A stretch of 55,765 bases of DNA from JAPXLN01 sp033809515 (GTDB lineage Bacteria > Bacillota > Sulfobacillia > Fermentithermobacillales > Fermentithermobacillaceae), in contig JAPXLN010000010.1 of assembly GCA_033809515.1 (NCBI GenBank), positions 1-55,765 of the forward strand, given 5' to 3'. Below, one piece after another: positions 23,838-31,740 of this stretch. The notes under the pieces are model-generated. The model saw nothing but the letters and a program-made list of their open reading frames with translations, did not search any database and had not been told where the DNA came from. The position numbers were made by a program, and so were the translations under genes. Each line of letters starts with the position of its first letter. Position 1 is the first letter of the stretch.

Positions 23838-24827
23838 TTACCTCTCCTCCTGTGTTCCTTCTGTGTGTTTTCTTTCTCCGGATTCGTCCGGAAGGCTATG
23901 GGGTTCGGCGCAATCCAGTGCAATCCCGCGCAGTACCTCCAGGGCATGGGGAATAGCTGCCAAAATCGCCTGCAGGTTCTCCCGGGCTCCCTTGGGGCTT
24001 CCCGGAAGGTTCACTATGAGGGTCCTATTGCGAATCCCTGCTATGCCCCGGGAAAGGGCTGCCCTGGGTGTAGCCTTAAGACCTTCCTGGCGCATGGCCT
24101 CAGCCAGGCCGGGGACCTGACGGTCCATGACGTCCAGTGTGGCCTCAGGGGTTATGTCTCGTATTCCAAGGCCTGTTCCTCCGCTGGTAAGGATCAGGTC
24201 AGCTCCAAGCTGGTCACAGATGCGTTTTAGCGAGTCTGAGATGGCCTCTCGCTCGTCTGGGACAATGGCGTACTCAATGACCTGTCCCAGGCTGCAAGAT
24301 ATCTCTTTGATGACTGTCCCGGTTGTGTCTTCTCTTTCACCCCGGGAGATCCGGTCGCTTACAGTCAGAACCGCAACGCGGTTTGAGTTATCTATTCGGA
24401 TCTTGTCGCCTGTATGTACCTGACCCTGGCAAATGACCCTCGCAAAGATGCCCTCCCTGGGCATAATGCAATCCCCGGCCAGGTAGTAGATGGCACAGCG
24501 GGTATGGCATTCCTTGCCTATTTGGGTCACTTCCAGAACTGCCCTGTCTCCAACGGCCAGCCTGGTTCCTATGGGAAGGGACACTAAGTCTATTCCCCTG
24601 GTGGTGAGGTTCTCGCCGAAGTCGCCTGGTTTGACATCAAGCCCCTTACTGCGAGCTTTCATAATGCTTTCTTCAGCCAGGAGGCTCACCTGTCTGTGCC
24701 AATCTCCTGCGTGAGCATCGCCTTCAAGGCCATGCCGGGGCCTCAGCTGAGCGTGACCTACGTTTTCTTTCCGGGTGCCTTTTCCGACACTGATGCAGAC
24801 TGCTGTTATTTCAGACAGGATCTTCAC
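23838..24827 (-). CDS. MOSC domain fused to MogA/MoaB-type domain
   Basis: 329 residues in two parts. Residues 1-145 are a MOSC domain (HGLEGDAHAGDWHRQVSLLAEE, PGDFGENLTTRGIDL, GKECHTRCAIYYLAGDCIMPREG). Residues 150-315 are a MogA/MoaB-like domain (VAVLTVSDRISRGEREDTTG, DLILTSGGTGLGIRDITPEAT, NLPGSPKGARENLQAIL), which adenylylates molybdopterin before metal insertion. MOSC domains sit in proteins that handle sulfur or bind the metal cofactor. The GTG start lies within the end of moaC. The fusion occurs in several anaerobes; here it lies between moaC and tupABC, so it probably serves tungsto- or molybdo-cofactor assembly. Confidence 0.9.
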   Translation of the reverse strand: MKILSEITAVCISVGKGTRKENVGHAQLRPRHGLEGDAHAGDWHRQVSLLAEESIMKARSKGLDVKPGDFGENLTTRGIDLVSLPIGTRLAVGDRAVLEVTQIGKECHTRCAIYYLAGDCIMPREGIFARVICQGQVHTGDKIRIDNSNRVAVLTVSDRISRGEREDTTGTVIKEISCSLGQVIEYAIVPDEREAISDSLKRICDQLGADLILTSGGTGLGIRDITPEATLDVMDRQVPGLAEAMRQEGLKATPRAALSRGIAGIRNRTLIVNLPGSPKGARENLQAILAAIPHALEVLRGIALDCAEPHSLPDESGERKHTEGTQEER

Positions 24828-25305
24828 CTTCTCTCAAGAAAGTTCCGCTCTTTCCTCCGGACTTCATTACCAGCCGTATTCGGGATATTTCCATTGCCCG
24901 GTCTACGGCTTTGCACATATCGTAGACTGCGAGGCACGCTGTGGAGACCGCCACAAGGGCCTCCATTTCGGCGCCTGTTTTTCCGGTTACGTGTACCTGG
25001 GATTCTACGTCCACCGAGGACTCTTCATGGTTCACAGACACCTTTACGCTGACCGAGGCCAGACTAAGAGGGTGGCACAAAGGCAAAAGGTCCGGGGTCT
25101 TCTTGGCAGCCATTATCCCGGCAATTTGCGCCAATGTCAGGACGTCGCCCTTGGGCATTTCTCCCCGGGAGATCAGTCTGAGGGTTTCCGGCCTCATAAG
25201 CACAGAACCCCTGGCCACCGCAGTTCGGGAAGTTGCGGGCTTGTCTTCTACGTCTACCATTCTGACTCCCCCTTCCGGGTCCAGGTGAGTCAATCTTTCG
25301 TCCAC
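24811..25305 (-). CDS. moaC: Cyclic pyranopterin monophosphate synthase
   Basis: 164 residues. Family motifs: GGVRMVDVEDKPATSRTAVA near the N terminus, AAKKTPDLLPLCHPL with the active-site histidine, and GAEMEALVAVSTACLAVYDMCKAVD. It completes the step after MoaA, making cPMP. The GTG at 25305 is chosen since GGAGGG spans the end of moaA just upstream; the longer frame to 25359 runs back through moaA. Operon position is between moaA and MOSC-MogA. Confidence 0.94.
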   Translation of the reverse strand: MDERLTHLDPEGGVRMVDVEDKPATSRTAVARGSVLMRPETLRLISRGEMPKGDVLTLAQIAGIMAAKKTPDLLPLCHPLSLASVSVKVSVNHEESSVDVESQVHVTGKTGAEMEALVAVSTACLAVYDMCKAVDRAMEISRIRLVMKSGGKSGTFLREGEDPV

Positions 25306-25309
25306 CGCA

Positions 25310-26287
25310 TTACCCTCCAATCTGACACATACGTCTTGCAAACTCGGGATGAGACGCAAGGTTATGTTGGCCCGGTTTGGCCGTAATGGCCCGGACTATG
25401 AGTTCCCTTAGCCTGTCCTCCAAATCGTCGCGGTTTTCACGGCGGAGGACTTCCTTTACGTTGTACTCTATATCCTTGGCCAGGCAGGGTCTTAGCTTGC
25501 CGTCTGCAGTAAGCCTTAGCCTGTTGCAGAAACTGCAGAAAGGACCCGTCATGGGGGATATGATGCCGATAGTTCCCTTTGCGCCCGGTAGCTTATATAT
25601 AGATGCGGGCCCTGCTCCTTGTACGTTTGAAGGGCTGAGTTTTCCCAGCTTTTGGACTCTGCCGAGAACCTCCCCGGCAGTCACCATCTTTGTGGCAGCT
25701 ACTTCGTCTTTCGCTCCCATAGGCATAACCTCTATGAAGCGAACGTGCACAGGCTCCCGGAAGGTCCATTCTGCCAGGGTTTCCACTTCACTGTCATTGA
25801 CTCCCGCCAGGACAACCATGTTTAGCTTTACCGGATGGAGGTCTGCCTCAAGGGCGGATCTGATTCCGGCCATCACTTCGTCGAGGTTTCCGACCCTTGT
25901 CAATGTTTGGAACGTGCCAGGGCTCAGGCTGTCAAGGCTGATGTTAGTGCGATTGAGGCCTGCTTTTTTCAGGGAGAGGGCGAAAGCAGGGAGCAGGATG
26001 CCGTTTGTGGTCAAAGATATGTCCTCAAACCCAATCTCTCTTAACCCACAGATAAGAAACTCCAGATTCTTGCGGACCAAAGGTTCTCCGCCAGTCACAC
26101 GAACGTGCTTTACTCCCAGTTTTCGAGCGATTTTTGCTACTTCCAGGATTTCCTCATATCTGAGGATTTCCCTGCACGGGGTGGACTTAACCCCTTCAGC
26201 AGGCATGCAGTAGACGCATCTGAGGTTGCACCTGTCGGTCACCGAAATCCTGAGGTAGTCAATGCTTCGCCCGAGACTATCTTTCAC
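25310..26287 (-). CDS. moaA: GTP 3',8-cyclase, radical SAM
   Basis: 325 residues. The radical SAM motif CNLRCVYC lies near residue 20-30 and the second cluster FCSFCNRLRLTADGKLRPCL is near the C terminus, as in MoaA, which starts pterin-cofactor synthesis from GTP. Other MoaA features are YCMPAEGV, TGGEPLVRKNL and NISLDSLSP. The GTG start has GGAGGCG upstream. It begins 33 bp after the MoeA-PBP gene. Canonical C-terminal length; the terminal GG motif is present (CQIGG). Confidence 0.95.
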   Translation of the reverse strand: MKDSLGRSIDYLRISVTDRCNLRCVYCMPAEGVKSTPCREILRYEEILEVAKIARKLGVKHVRVTGGEPLVRKNLEFLICGLREIGFEDISLTTNGILLPAFALSLKKAGLNRTNISLDSLSPGTFQTLTRVGNLDEVMAGIRSALEADLHPVKLNMVVLAGVNDSEVETLAEWTFREPVHVRFIEVMPMGAKDEVAATKMVTAGEVLGRVQKLGKLSPSNVQGAGPASIYKLPGAKGTIGIISPMTGPFCSFCNRLRLTADGKLRPCLAKDIEYNVKEVLRRENRDDLEDRLRELIVRAITAKPGQHNLASHPEFARRMCQIGG

Positions 26288-26320
26288 CGTAACGCCTCCG
26301 TTTCTCCTCTGTTTCGTCCA

Positions 26321-28276
26321 TCAAGTCAGCTTGCGATCTTTCCGGGGCCATATGACTGTGCCTGCGTCCCTGGTGCTGTATCCGCCCAGACCTTCGACTT
26401 TCTTTTTGAACTCCCCGGTTACGACCAGGTCCAGCACTCTCTTGACTCCTGTATGGTCAAGGTACTGATCGGGTATGGCAAGGTCGTACCGTTCTTCGCG
26501 CCAGGGGATAAAGTCAAGGCCAAGGGCCCGGGCAGCCGAAAGGATTCCAAGGCCTGCGTCGGCCGCATTGCTTTTTACCGATGCGGCCACCTGGGTATGG
26601 GTGAATTCCTCACGGTCGTAGCCTTGAATCTCCGAACTGTCTATGTTCTTTTCCTTCAGTGCGTAATCCAGCAGAAGCCTGGTGCCAGACCCTTTCTGGC
26701 GGTTTACGAACTGCACGTCAGGTCTGGTCAGGTCCTTTACGCTTTCTATCTTCTTGGGGTTTCCGGGTGCAACTATGAAACCTTGCTGTCGGTATACCAG
26801 AGTAACAAGGGTCACGTTGGTTTCAGGGAGATACTTGATGATAAAGGGTATGTTGTACTCTCCGGTCTCTTCGTCAAGGAGATGACACCCTGCCATATGA
26901 GCTTCCTGGCGGCGCAATGCTATGAGGCCTCCCAGACTTCCCTGGTGTGCAGAGGAAAGGGCTATTTCAGGGTGTTTCCTTTTGAGGAGGTCTGCGATTA
27001 TGTCAAGAGTAAGGTCATGGCTGCCTATGATTACGACCTGTCCCAGAATCTCCTGTAAGGGCTTGTGCAGACGGACGGTGACGTTGGCAGACGACATAAG
27101 CCCTTCTGTGCCTCTGGGCACTACCACGGTTCCGTCGGCTCTTACCAGAGAGGTGGTCAGAGCTGCTCCTCTGGTGATAGGTGTGGCAACGAGGGTGTCT
27201 CCCACCTTGCCCAGTTTTACCCTGAGGAACTCATCTGCGCCTGCCGGTGAGACTACTTTCCTGGTAAGGACCGCATTGACGGTTTCAGGTTCGGTTTGAG
27301 CCAGGCCGAGCATACCCTCTATGACCGGCTTCAGGAATAGTTCCATGGCAATGACCGCCGATACCGGATAGCCTGGCACTCCGATTGCCGGTTTTCCCTT
27401 AACCTGCCCAAGGACAACGGGCTTTCCGGGCCTTATGGCCACTCCGTGGACGAAAATCTCTCCCAGGGATTCTATGATCCTTGCTGTGTAGTCTTCCCTT
27501 CCGTGGGAAGATCCTGCCCCGATAAGGATGATTTCGGATTGGGCGCAAGCTCTTTCAACAGCTTCTTTGATGCAGTCAAGCTCGTCTTCTATGATTCCCG
27601 TTACACAGGGGATTCCGCCCCACTGCCGGACCATGGCCGAGAGCATGGTGGAGTTGAACTCAACGATTTGGCCCGGCTTCGGATCTATGTCAGGGGAGAC
27701 CAGCTCCGAACCGGTTGGGATAATGGCGACTCGCGGGCGTTTTCTCACTGAGACCTGTCTTACGCCGCCTGCAAGGATAGCTCCCAGGTCCACGGGTCTC
27801 AGAAGGTGGTTTGAGGGAAGTATGAGCTCGGTCTCAACTATGTCTTCTCCGTAGACTCTTACGTTTTCCCAGGGTGCCACAGGCGCGATTATCTCCAGAA
27901 GGCCCTCGCCAAAGCGGTGAAGGTGTTCGACCATGATTACGGCGTTAGTCCCGGCGGGGAGCATGTCGCCTGTATCCACCCAGAAAGCGGTTTTGTCGAT
28001 CTCAAGCGTTACAGGTTCCCTTTCCCGGGCGCCGAAGGTCGCCTGGGCATCCACAGCTACGCCATCCATGGCTGCGGCATGATAATGGGGCGACGACAGC
28101 CGGGCAAAAACAGGTTGCGCCAGGACTCTGCCAAGGCATTCAGTGACAGGGAGAGTCTCCTCAAACCCGGGTCCTTCACCGTACAAGCAAAAGGCATTGA
28201 GAAACGCGCGCTTCGCTTCTTCAAATGGGATGTTTTCTAGGAACACTGTTCGTCCTGTATGGTCTCTTCCGCTCAT
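26321..28276 (-). CDS. MoeA-type enzyme fused to a periplasmic-binding-like domain
   Basis: About 651 residues. Residues 20-410 are MoeA (ARLSSPHYHAAAMDGVA, WVDTGDMLPAGTNAVIMVEH, GSELVSPDIDPKPGQIVEFN, GAGSSHGREDYTA). The remaining 235 residues are a PBP-like domain (VIIGSHDLTLDIIADLLKR, VNRQKGSGTRLLLDYAL, AAVASVKSNAADAGLGI), a combination known for proteins that may sense or hold molybdate or tungstate. The gene overlaps the preceding moeA by ATGA, and the GGAGG before ATG 28276 sets the start. Presence of two MoeA paralogues in tandem is typical for organisms inserting tungsten and molybdenum separately (inference). Confidence 0.92.
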   Translation of the reverse strand: MSGRDHTGRTVFLENIPFEEAKRAFLNAFCLYGEGPGFEETLPVTECLGRVLAQPVFARLSSPHYHAAAMDGVAVDAQATFGAREREPVTLEIDKTAFWVDTGDMLPAGTNAVIMVEHLHRFGEGLLEIIAPVAPWENVRVYGEDIVETELILPSNHLLRPVDLGAILAGGVRQVSVRKRPRVAIIPTGSELVSPDIDPKPGQIVEFNSTMLSAMVRQWGGIPCVTGIIEDELDCIKEAVERACAQSEIILIGAGSSHGREDYTARIIESLGEIFVHGVAIRPGKPVVLGQVKGKPAIGVPGYPVSAVIAMELFLKPVIEGMLGLAQTEPETVNAVLTRKVVSPAGADEFLRVKLGKVGDTLVATPITRGAALTTSLVRADGTVVVPRGTEGLMSSANVTVRLHKPLQEILGQVVIIGSHDLTLDIIADLLKRKHPEIALSSAHQGSLGGLIALRRQEAHMAGCHLLDEETGEYNIPFIIKYLPETNVTLVTLVYRQQGFIVAPGNPKKIESVKDLTRPDVQFVNRQKGSGTRLLLDYALKEKNIDSSEIQGYDREEFTHTQVAASVKSNAADAGLGILSAARALGLDFIPWREERYDLAIPDQYLDHTGVKRVLDLVVTGEFKKKVEGLGGYSTRDAGTVIWPRKDRKLT

Positions 28277-29577
28277 GGCTTGTTTCCCTCCACCGTGAGT
28301 ATCCTGCGAAACGAGGACAAAACTCTGTGACCTCGAGACACCTTCACCCAAACCTGGCTTCCCTGCATGATCCCTTCAGAGTCTGCAGGGATGGTGACCT
28401 GGCCGTCTGACCTGACAAGCGTGGATATGAGCCCGGATCGGCCCAAAACAGGGTCTGCCCACACCTGGCCTTGGTCATGACGCAGCTGCACCTCAACAAT
28501 AACTTTTCGCCCGGGAAAAGAAGCCATGCTCCTTGAGATTCTCGCCTGAACCCATGCATCTTCGGAGATTGGCCTTACGTGGGAGGCTTCGTAAATGGAT
28601 TCAACGGCAAACCGGACAAACAGATCAAAGGCCAGCAGCGCAGATACAGGGTGGCCGGGCAGGCCAAACACTGGTTTTCCGCGGCAAAGACCAAGTATGA
28701 CAGGCTTGCCTGGTTTGATAGCTATGCCGTGCACCAGAACGCCGGGCGGCCCCAGATCTGAGATGACCTGCACTGCTACGTCTCGGGTTCCCACAGAACT
28801 TCCGCCTGAGACGACAACTATGTCAGCTTGCTCAAGCCCTTTTTCCACCAGGTTCTTGAGGCTCGAGTAAGTATCTTCAGATATCCCCAAAGCGAGAGCC
28901 TGGGCGTCTGTAGACTCTGCTGCAGATGACAGTGAGTATGTGTTAATGTCGCGAATTTGACCGGGCAAGGGAGTCTCCGAAGGGTCAATGATCTCATCGC
29001 CTGTGGAAATCACCGCTATTTTTACCTTGACCAGGACGGGAACGGATGTAATGCCAAGGGCGGCCAAAGCTCCTATGTCGCAGGGCCTGAGTACGTGGCC
29101 GGCTTGCAGAAGAAGCTCTCCGCAGCGTACATCCTCGCCTTGCCTGACCACGTTTTCCCCGGGAGAAACAGGGCTAAACACAAGAATTGTGTTCTCGTCC
29201 AGGGCTGATGTGTTCTCCACCATAACACACGCATCAGCTCCACCAGGCAATGCGCCTCCTGTGGGGATCCCGGAAGTCTGGCCCTGGTCTATTTTGTTCG
29301 ACGGCATGGCACCCATAGGGATCTCTTCAAGGACGGTCAGCATGGCAGGCATAGACTCAGAAGCTCCAAAGGTGTCCTTTGACACTACTGCGTATCCGTC
29401 AATAGTTGAGCGTGCATAGGGGGGAACATTCTCCGGACTTGTGATACTAACTCCCAACATGCGTCCCAGGGCCTTATGCAGGGGCACTTTCTCCACAGGC
29501 AAAGGTCCGGGGCTCCATGCAGACAGAAGAGCTTTCCTGGCCTCTTCTACGCTTGTGAGTCTGAAAAAGTCTTGCAT
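28273..29577 (-). CDS. moeA: Molybdopterin molybdenumtransferase
   Basis: 434 residues, a normal MoeA. It inserts molybdate or tungstate into adenylylated molybdopterin. Motifs: PPYARSTIDGYAVVS, IPTGGALPGGADACVMVENT, STGDEIIDPSETPLPGQIRD, VSGGSSVGTRDVAVQVI and GKPVFGLPGHPVSALLAFD. First gene of the operon; AGGAGGGG precedes ATG 29577, and that ribosome site can be sequestered by the leader hairpin at 29584-29625. The next gene starts inside its last codons. Confidence 0.94.
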   Translation of the reverse strand: MQDFFRLTSVEEARKALLSAWSPGPLPVEKVPLHKALGRMLGVSITSPENVPPYARSTIDGYAVVSKDTFGASESMPAMLTVLEEIPMGAMPSNKIDQGQTSGIPTGGALPGGADACVMVENTSALDENTILVFSPVSPGENVVRQGEDVRCGELLLQAGHVLRPCDIGALAALGITSVPVLVKVKIAVISTGDEIIDPSETPLPGQIRDINTYSLSSAAESTDAQALALGISEDTYSSLKNLVEKGLEQADIVVVSGGSSVGTRDVAVQVISDLGPPGVLVHGIAIKPGKPVILGLCRGKPVFGLPGHPVSALLAFDLFVRFAVESIYEASHVRPISEDAWVQARISRSMASFPGRKVIVEVQLRHDQGQVWADPVLGRSGLISTLVRSDGQVTIPADSEGIMQGSQVWVKVSRGHRVLSSFRRILTVEGNKP

Positions 29578-29581
29578 TTAG

Positions 29582-29786
29582 CCCCTCCTGACGCCATGAG
29601 CGCCCATCTTCAGGCGCTCAGGAGGTTCTGCGGCAGTAATAGCAAGCTACACGCACAGTCTTGTGCGCACAAGCCGCGTGCTCCTTTCCAAAGATGGGAG
29701 GCGAGGCCGTTTCCAGGCTCACCCTACCGGCCCGAAGCCATGGGCAAGCGACCTTTAGGCTTTTAGGCTCGGAGCAGCTCGTCATT
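29582..29786 (-). promoter_or_regulatory. Candidate Moco/Tuco riboswitch in the moeA leader
   Basis: On the minus strand the leader holds GCTCCGAGCCT, GGTCGCTTGCCC, the tetraloop-like GCCTGGAAACGGCC and CTCGCCTCCCATC, elements I associate with the Moco RNA motif. Next comes a perfect 14-bp palindrome (plus 29660-29673). The 3' part is a switch: TCAGGAGG containing the ribosome site pairs with CCTCCTGA (plus 29584-29591 with 29618-29625) above an inner GAGCGCC/GGCGCTC hairpin. The hairpin loop segment pairs instead with the aptamer's CCCATCTT (plus 29691-29698 with 29603-29610), an alternative fold that would free the ribosome site. The tupABC genes in the same operon favour tungsten cofactor as ligand. 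The consensus was judged from memory. Confidence 0.7.
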
Positions 29787-29793
29787 TTGTAAC

Positions 29794-29821
29794 ATTATAT
29801 CATCAGATGGTCGATTCACCA
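29794..29821 (-). promoter_or_regulatory. Promoter of the W/Mo cofactor operon
   Basis: A perfect TATAAT -10 lies on the minus strand (plus 29794-29799). A weak -35, TGGTGA, is 16 bp upstream (plus 29816-29821). Transcription would start near 29786, at the beginning of the candidate aptamer. Confidence 0.6.
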
Positions 29822-29826
29822 CCTGA

Positions 29827-30498
29827 TCACAGGCACCCCTTGATCTTCAGGAGCCCCACAATCATCAGGGTTGTACCTGTCAGGATCCCGGATCGTGGAA
29901 CGAGCCGGTCAAGGTTAAGGAGGTTGCCAAGGCAGCTGCCCAGCAATAGAAACAGGGGAGAGCACACAGATACCACCGGGATTACCATCCACCAGAAGTC
30001 GGTCAGGGACGCTCCGAAACCTGCCGTTAGGGCGTCTATGCCAAGGGCAAGGCCGAGCAATACCGATTCACGAACATCGATTACGCCCGAGTCATCCTGA
30101 TCGGCAAGGACAGGCGCCCTGACAATCTGTTTGACCAGGTCAACATGGGTGACGGGGTCGTCCTGTGTGCCGGATGCATAGGTGTTAGGGCAGGGCAAAG
30201 TCCAGATCCTTTGGGGCTTTTCAACGCAACCGCGCCAAAACTGCCAAAGCCCCATGAGCAATATGATGGTACCTCCCAGTATGTGTGCCAGACCGGGGGG
30301 GACCAGCAGGGACACGATTTCACCGGCAGTCATTGGCACTAGCATGAGGATGCCGGTGGCCAGAGAGACCAGTGTAAGTGAAAGCGGAGGGATGCTCACT
30401 TTTCGGGCGGCGTAGACCACACCTACCAGCCCGCTGTCAATGCTGAGCCCCAAGGCCAGGCCTAACGAGGCCAGGACTTGTTTCCACAAGGAGTTCAT
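29827..30498 (-). CDS. ytaF: YtaF-type sporulation membrane protein
   Basis: About 223 residues with five to six membrane helices. It begins like YtaF (LASLGLALGLSIDSGLVGVVYAARKV) and repeats the pattern in the second half (ESVLLGLALGIDALTAGFGASL), preceded by the Asp-rich DQDDSGVIDVRES loop diagnostic of YtaF and related to MntP/TerC-like cation transporters. It is a mother-cell sporulation protein in Bacillus. ATG 30498 matches the family N terminus; ATG 30558 would add 20 residues and cannot be excluded, as the ribosome site (AAGGAG) is 13 nt from 30498. Its stop is next to the W/Mo promoter. No clear sporulation-sigma promoter found. Confidence 0.86.
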   Translation of the reverse strand: MNSLWKQVLASLGLALGLSIDSGLVGVVYAARKVSIPPLSLTLVSLATGILMLVPMTAGEIVSLLVPPGLAHILGGTIILLMGLWQFWRGCVEKPQRIWTLPCPNTYASGTQDDPVTHVDLVKQIVRAPVLADQDDSGVIDVRESVLLGLALGIDALTAGFGASLTDFWWMVIPVVSVCSPLFLLLGSCLGNLLNLDRLVPRSGILTGTTLMIVGLLKIKGCL

Positions 30499-30679
30499 GA
30501 AGGAGAACCAACTCCTTTCGGCATTGGATTCGTGCAGTAAACGTAATATCTTACTCATGGCGTATGCATGCGGTTACTGAGTACAGTGCACCCATTGTCC
30601 TCCTGGCCGCAGGGCAAAGAAGCGGCGCAAAGTGATATGATGTTGAAAAATGCAGTTCCGGTCAAAGGGGAGGATTCCG

Positions 30680-31708
30680 TTGACTGCTTCTCTAGATGGA
30701 CCTGCCGGTCATATCCGCAATAGCTCCAAGCAGTCTGTTGAGGTTTTGGTAACAGGCGGTGCAGGCTACATCGGATCTCATACGGTTGAGGCGCTGATTT
30801 CTGCAGGTTACAGGGTTACCGTGTACGACGATCTATCCCGGGGACACAGAGAACACATTCCGGGAGTCCCTTTAGTCACAGGGCGCCTTGAGGATGAAAA
30901 AACTCTGGAGGATCTGTTTGCATCCAATAGATTTGACGCCGTCGTGCATTTTGCCGGCGAGAGCCTTGTGGGAGAGTCAATCAGAGATCCTGAAAAGTAC
31001 TTTTTGAGAAACGTCGGAGGCGGGCTAAGGCTTTTATCTGCCATGATCAAGGCCGGAGTCAGAAAAATGGTCTTCTCATCGTCGGCAGGGGTCTACGGAG
31101 AGCCTGAGCGCGTGCCGTTAACAGAGGACGCCCCTCTTTTCCCGGTGAGCCCCTACGGCGAAAGCAAGGCCTTTCTTGAGAAGGTCCTGGGCTGGTATTC
31201 CAGGGCGTACGGGCTGAGGTCCATATCCCTTCGCTACTTCAATGCCGCCGGGGCAAGCTTTCACGGACGCATAGGCGAGGACCATGATCCTGAGACCCAT
31301 CTGATTCCCCTGGTGATCCAGGCGGCCGTTTGCCGGAAGCCAATCACAGTGTTTGGAAGCGACTATCCGACTCCTGATGGGACGCCTGTTCGGGATTACG
31401 TTCATGTGGTTGACCTTGCAAGAGGCCATATTCTGGCCCTTGAAGCTTTGGATGCAGGAGCTGAGACTACCGGCTTGAACCTTGGAACCGGCGTTGGCTT
31501 TTCTGTTATGGAGATCATCAAGGCTGTCAACGAGATTGCCGGTGCGGAGGTCCCCTACGTTATAGGTCCCAGGCGTGAAGGCGACCCTGCTGTCCTGGTA
31601 GCTTCCTATGACAGGGCTAAAGAGGTCTTGGGCTGGGAGCCTCTGTGTTCGTCTCTTGAAGAGATAGTTGAGAGCGCATGGAAATGGCATACTCGTAAGC
31701 GCGCCTGA
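30680..31708 (+). CDS. galE: UDP-glucose 4-epimerase
   Basis: 342 residues, an extended SDR. NAD-binding TGGAGYIGS is near the N terminus, the catalytic set is SSSAGVYG with YGESK (Tyr-xxx-Lys), and the GalE-typical LRYFNAAGA and VRDYVHVVDLARGH motifs follow. It interconverts UDP-glucose and UDP-galactose for cell-surface sugars. The TTG at 30680 is preferred because GGGGAGG sits 6 nt upstream; a start at 30650 would add 10 residues. Monocistronic, convergent with the sigma-54 activator after 32 bp. Confidence 0.93.
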   Translation: MTASLDGPAGHIRNSSKQSVEVLVTGGAGYIGSHTVEALISAGYRVTVYDDLSRGHREHIPGVPLVTGRLEDEKTLEDLFASNRFDAVVHFAGESLVGESIRDPEKYFLRNVGGGLRLLSAMIKAGVRKMVFSSSAGVYGEPERVPLTEDAPLFPVSPYGESKAFLEKVLGWYSRAYGLRSISLRYFNAAGASFHGRIGEDHDPETHLIPLVIQAAVCRKPITVFGSDYPTPDGTPVRDYVHVVDLARGHILALEALDAGAETTGLNLGTGVGFSVMEIIKAVNEIAGAEVPYVIGPRREGDPAVLVASYDRAKEVLGWEPLCSSLEEIVESAWKWHTRKRA

Positions 31709-31740
31709 GGAACCCGGGATACCTGAGGCCCCTTAGGTGT

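Noticed and set aside
26105..27058. Plus-strand 317-codon frame
   Set aside because: Antisense to moaA and the MoeA-PBP gene; no recognisable motif.
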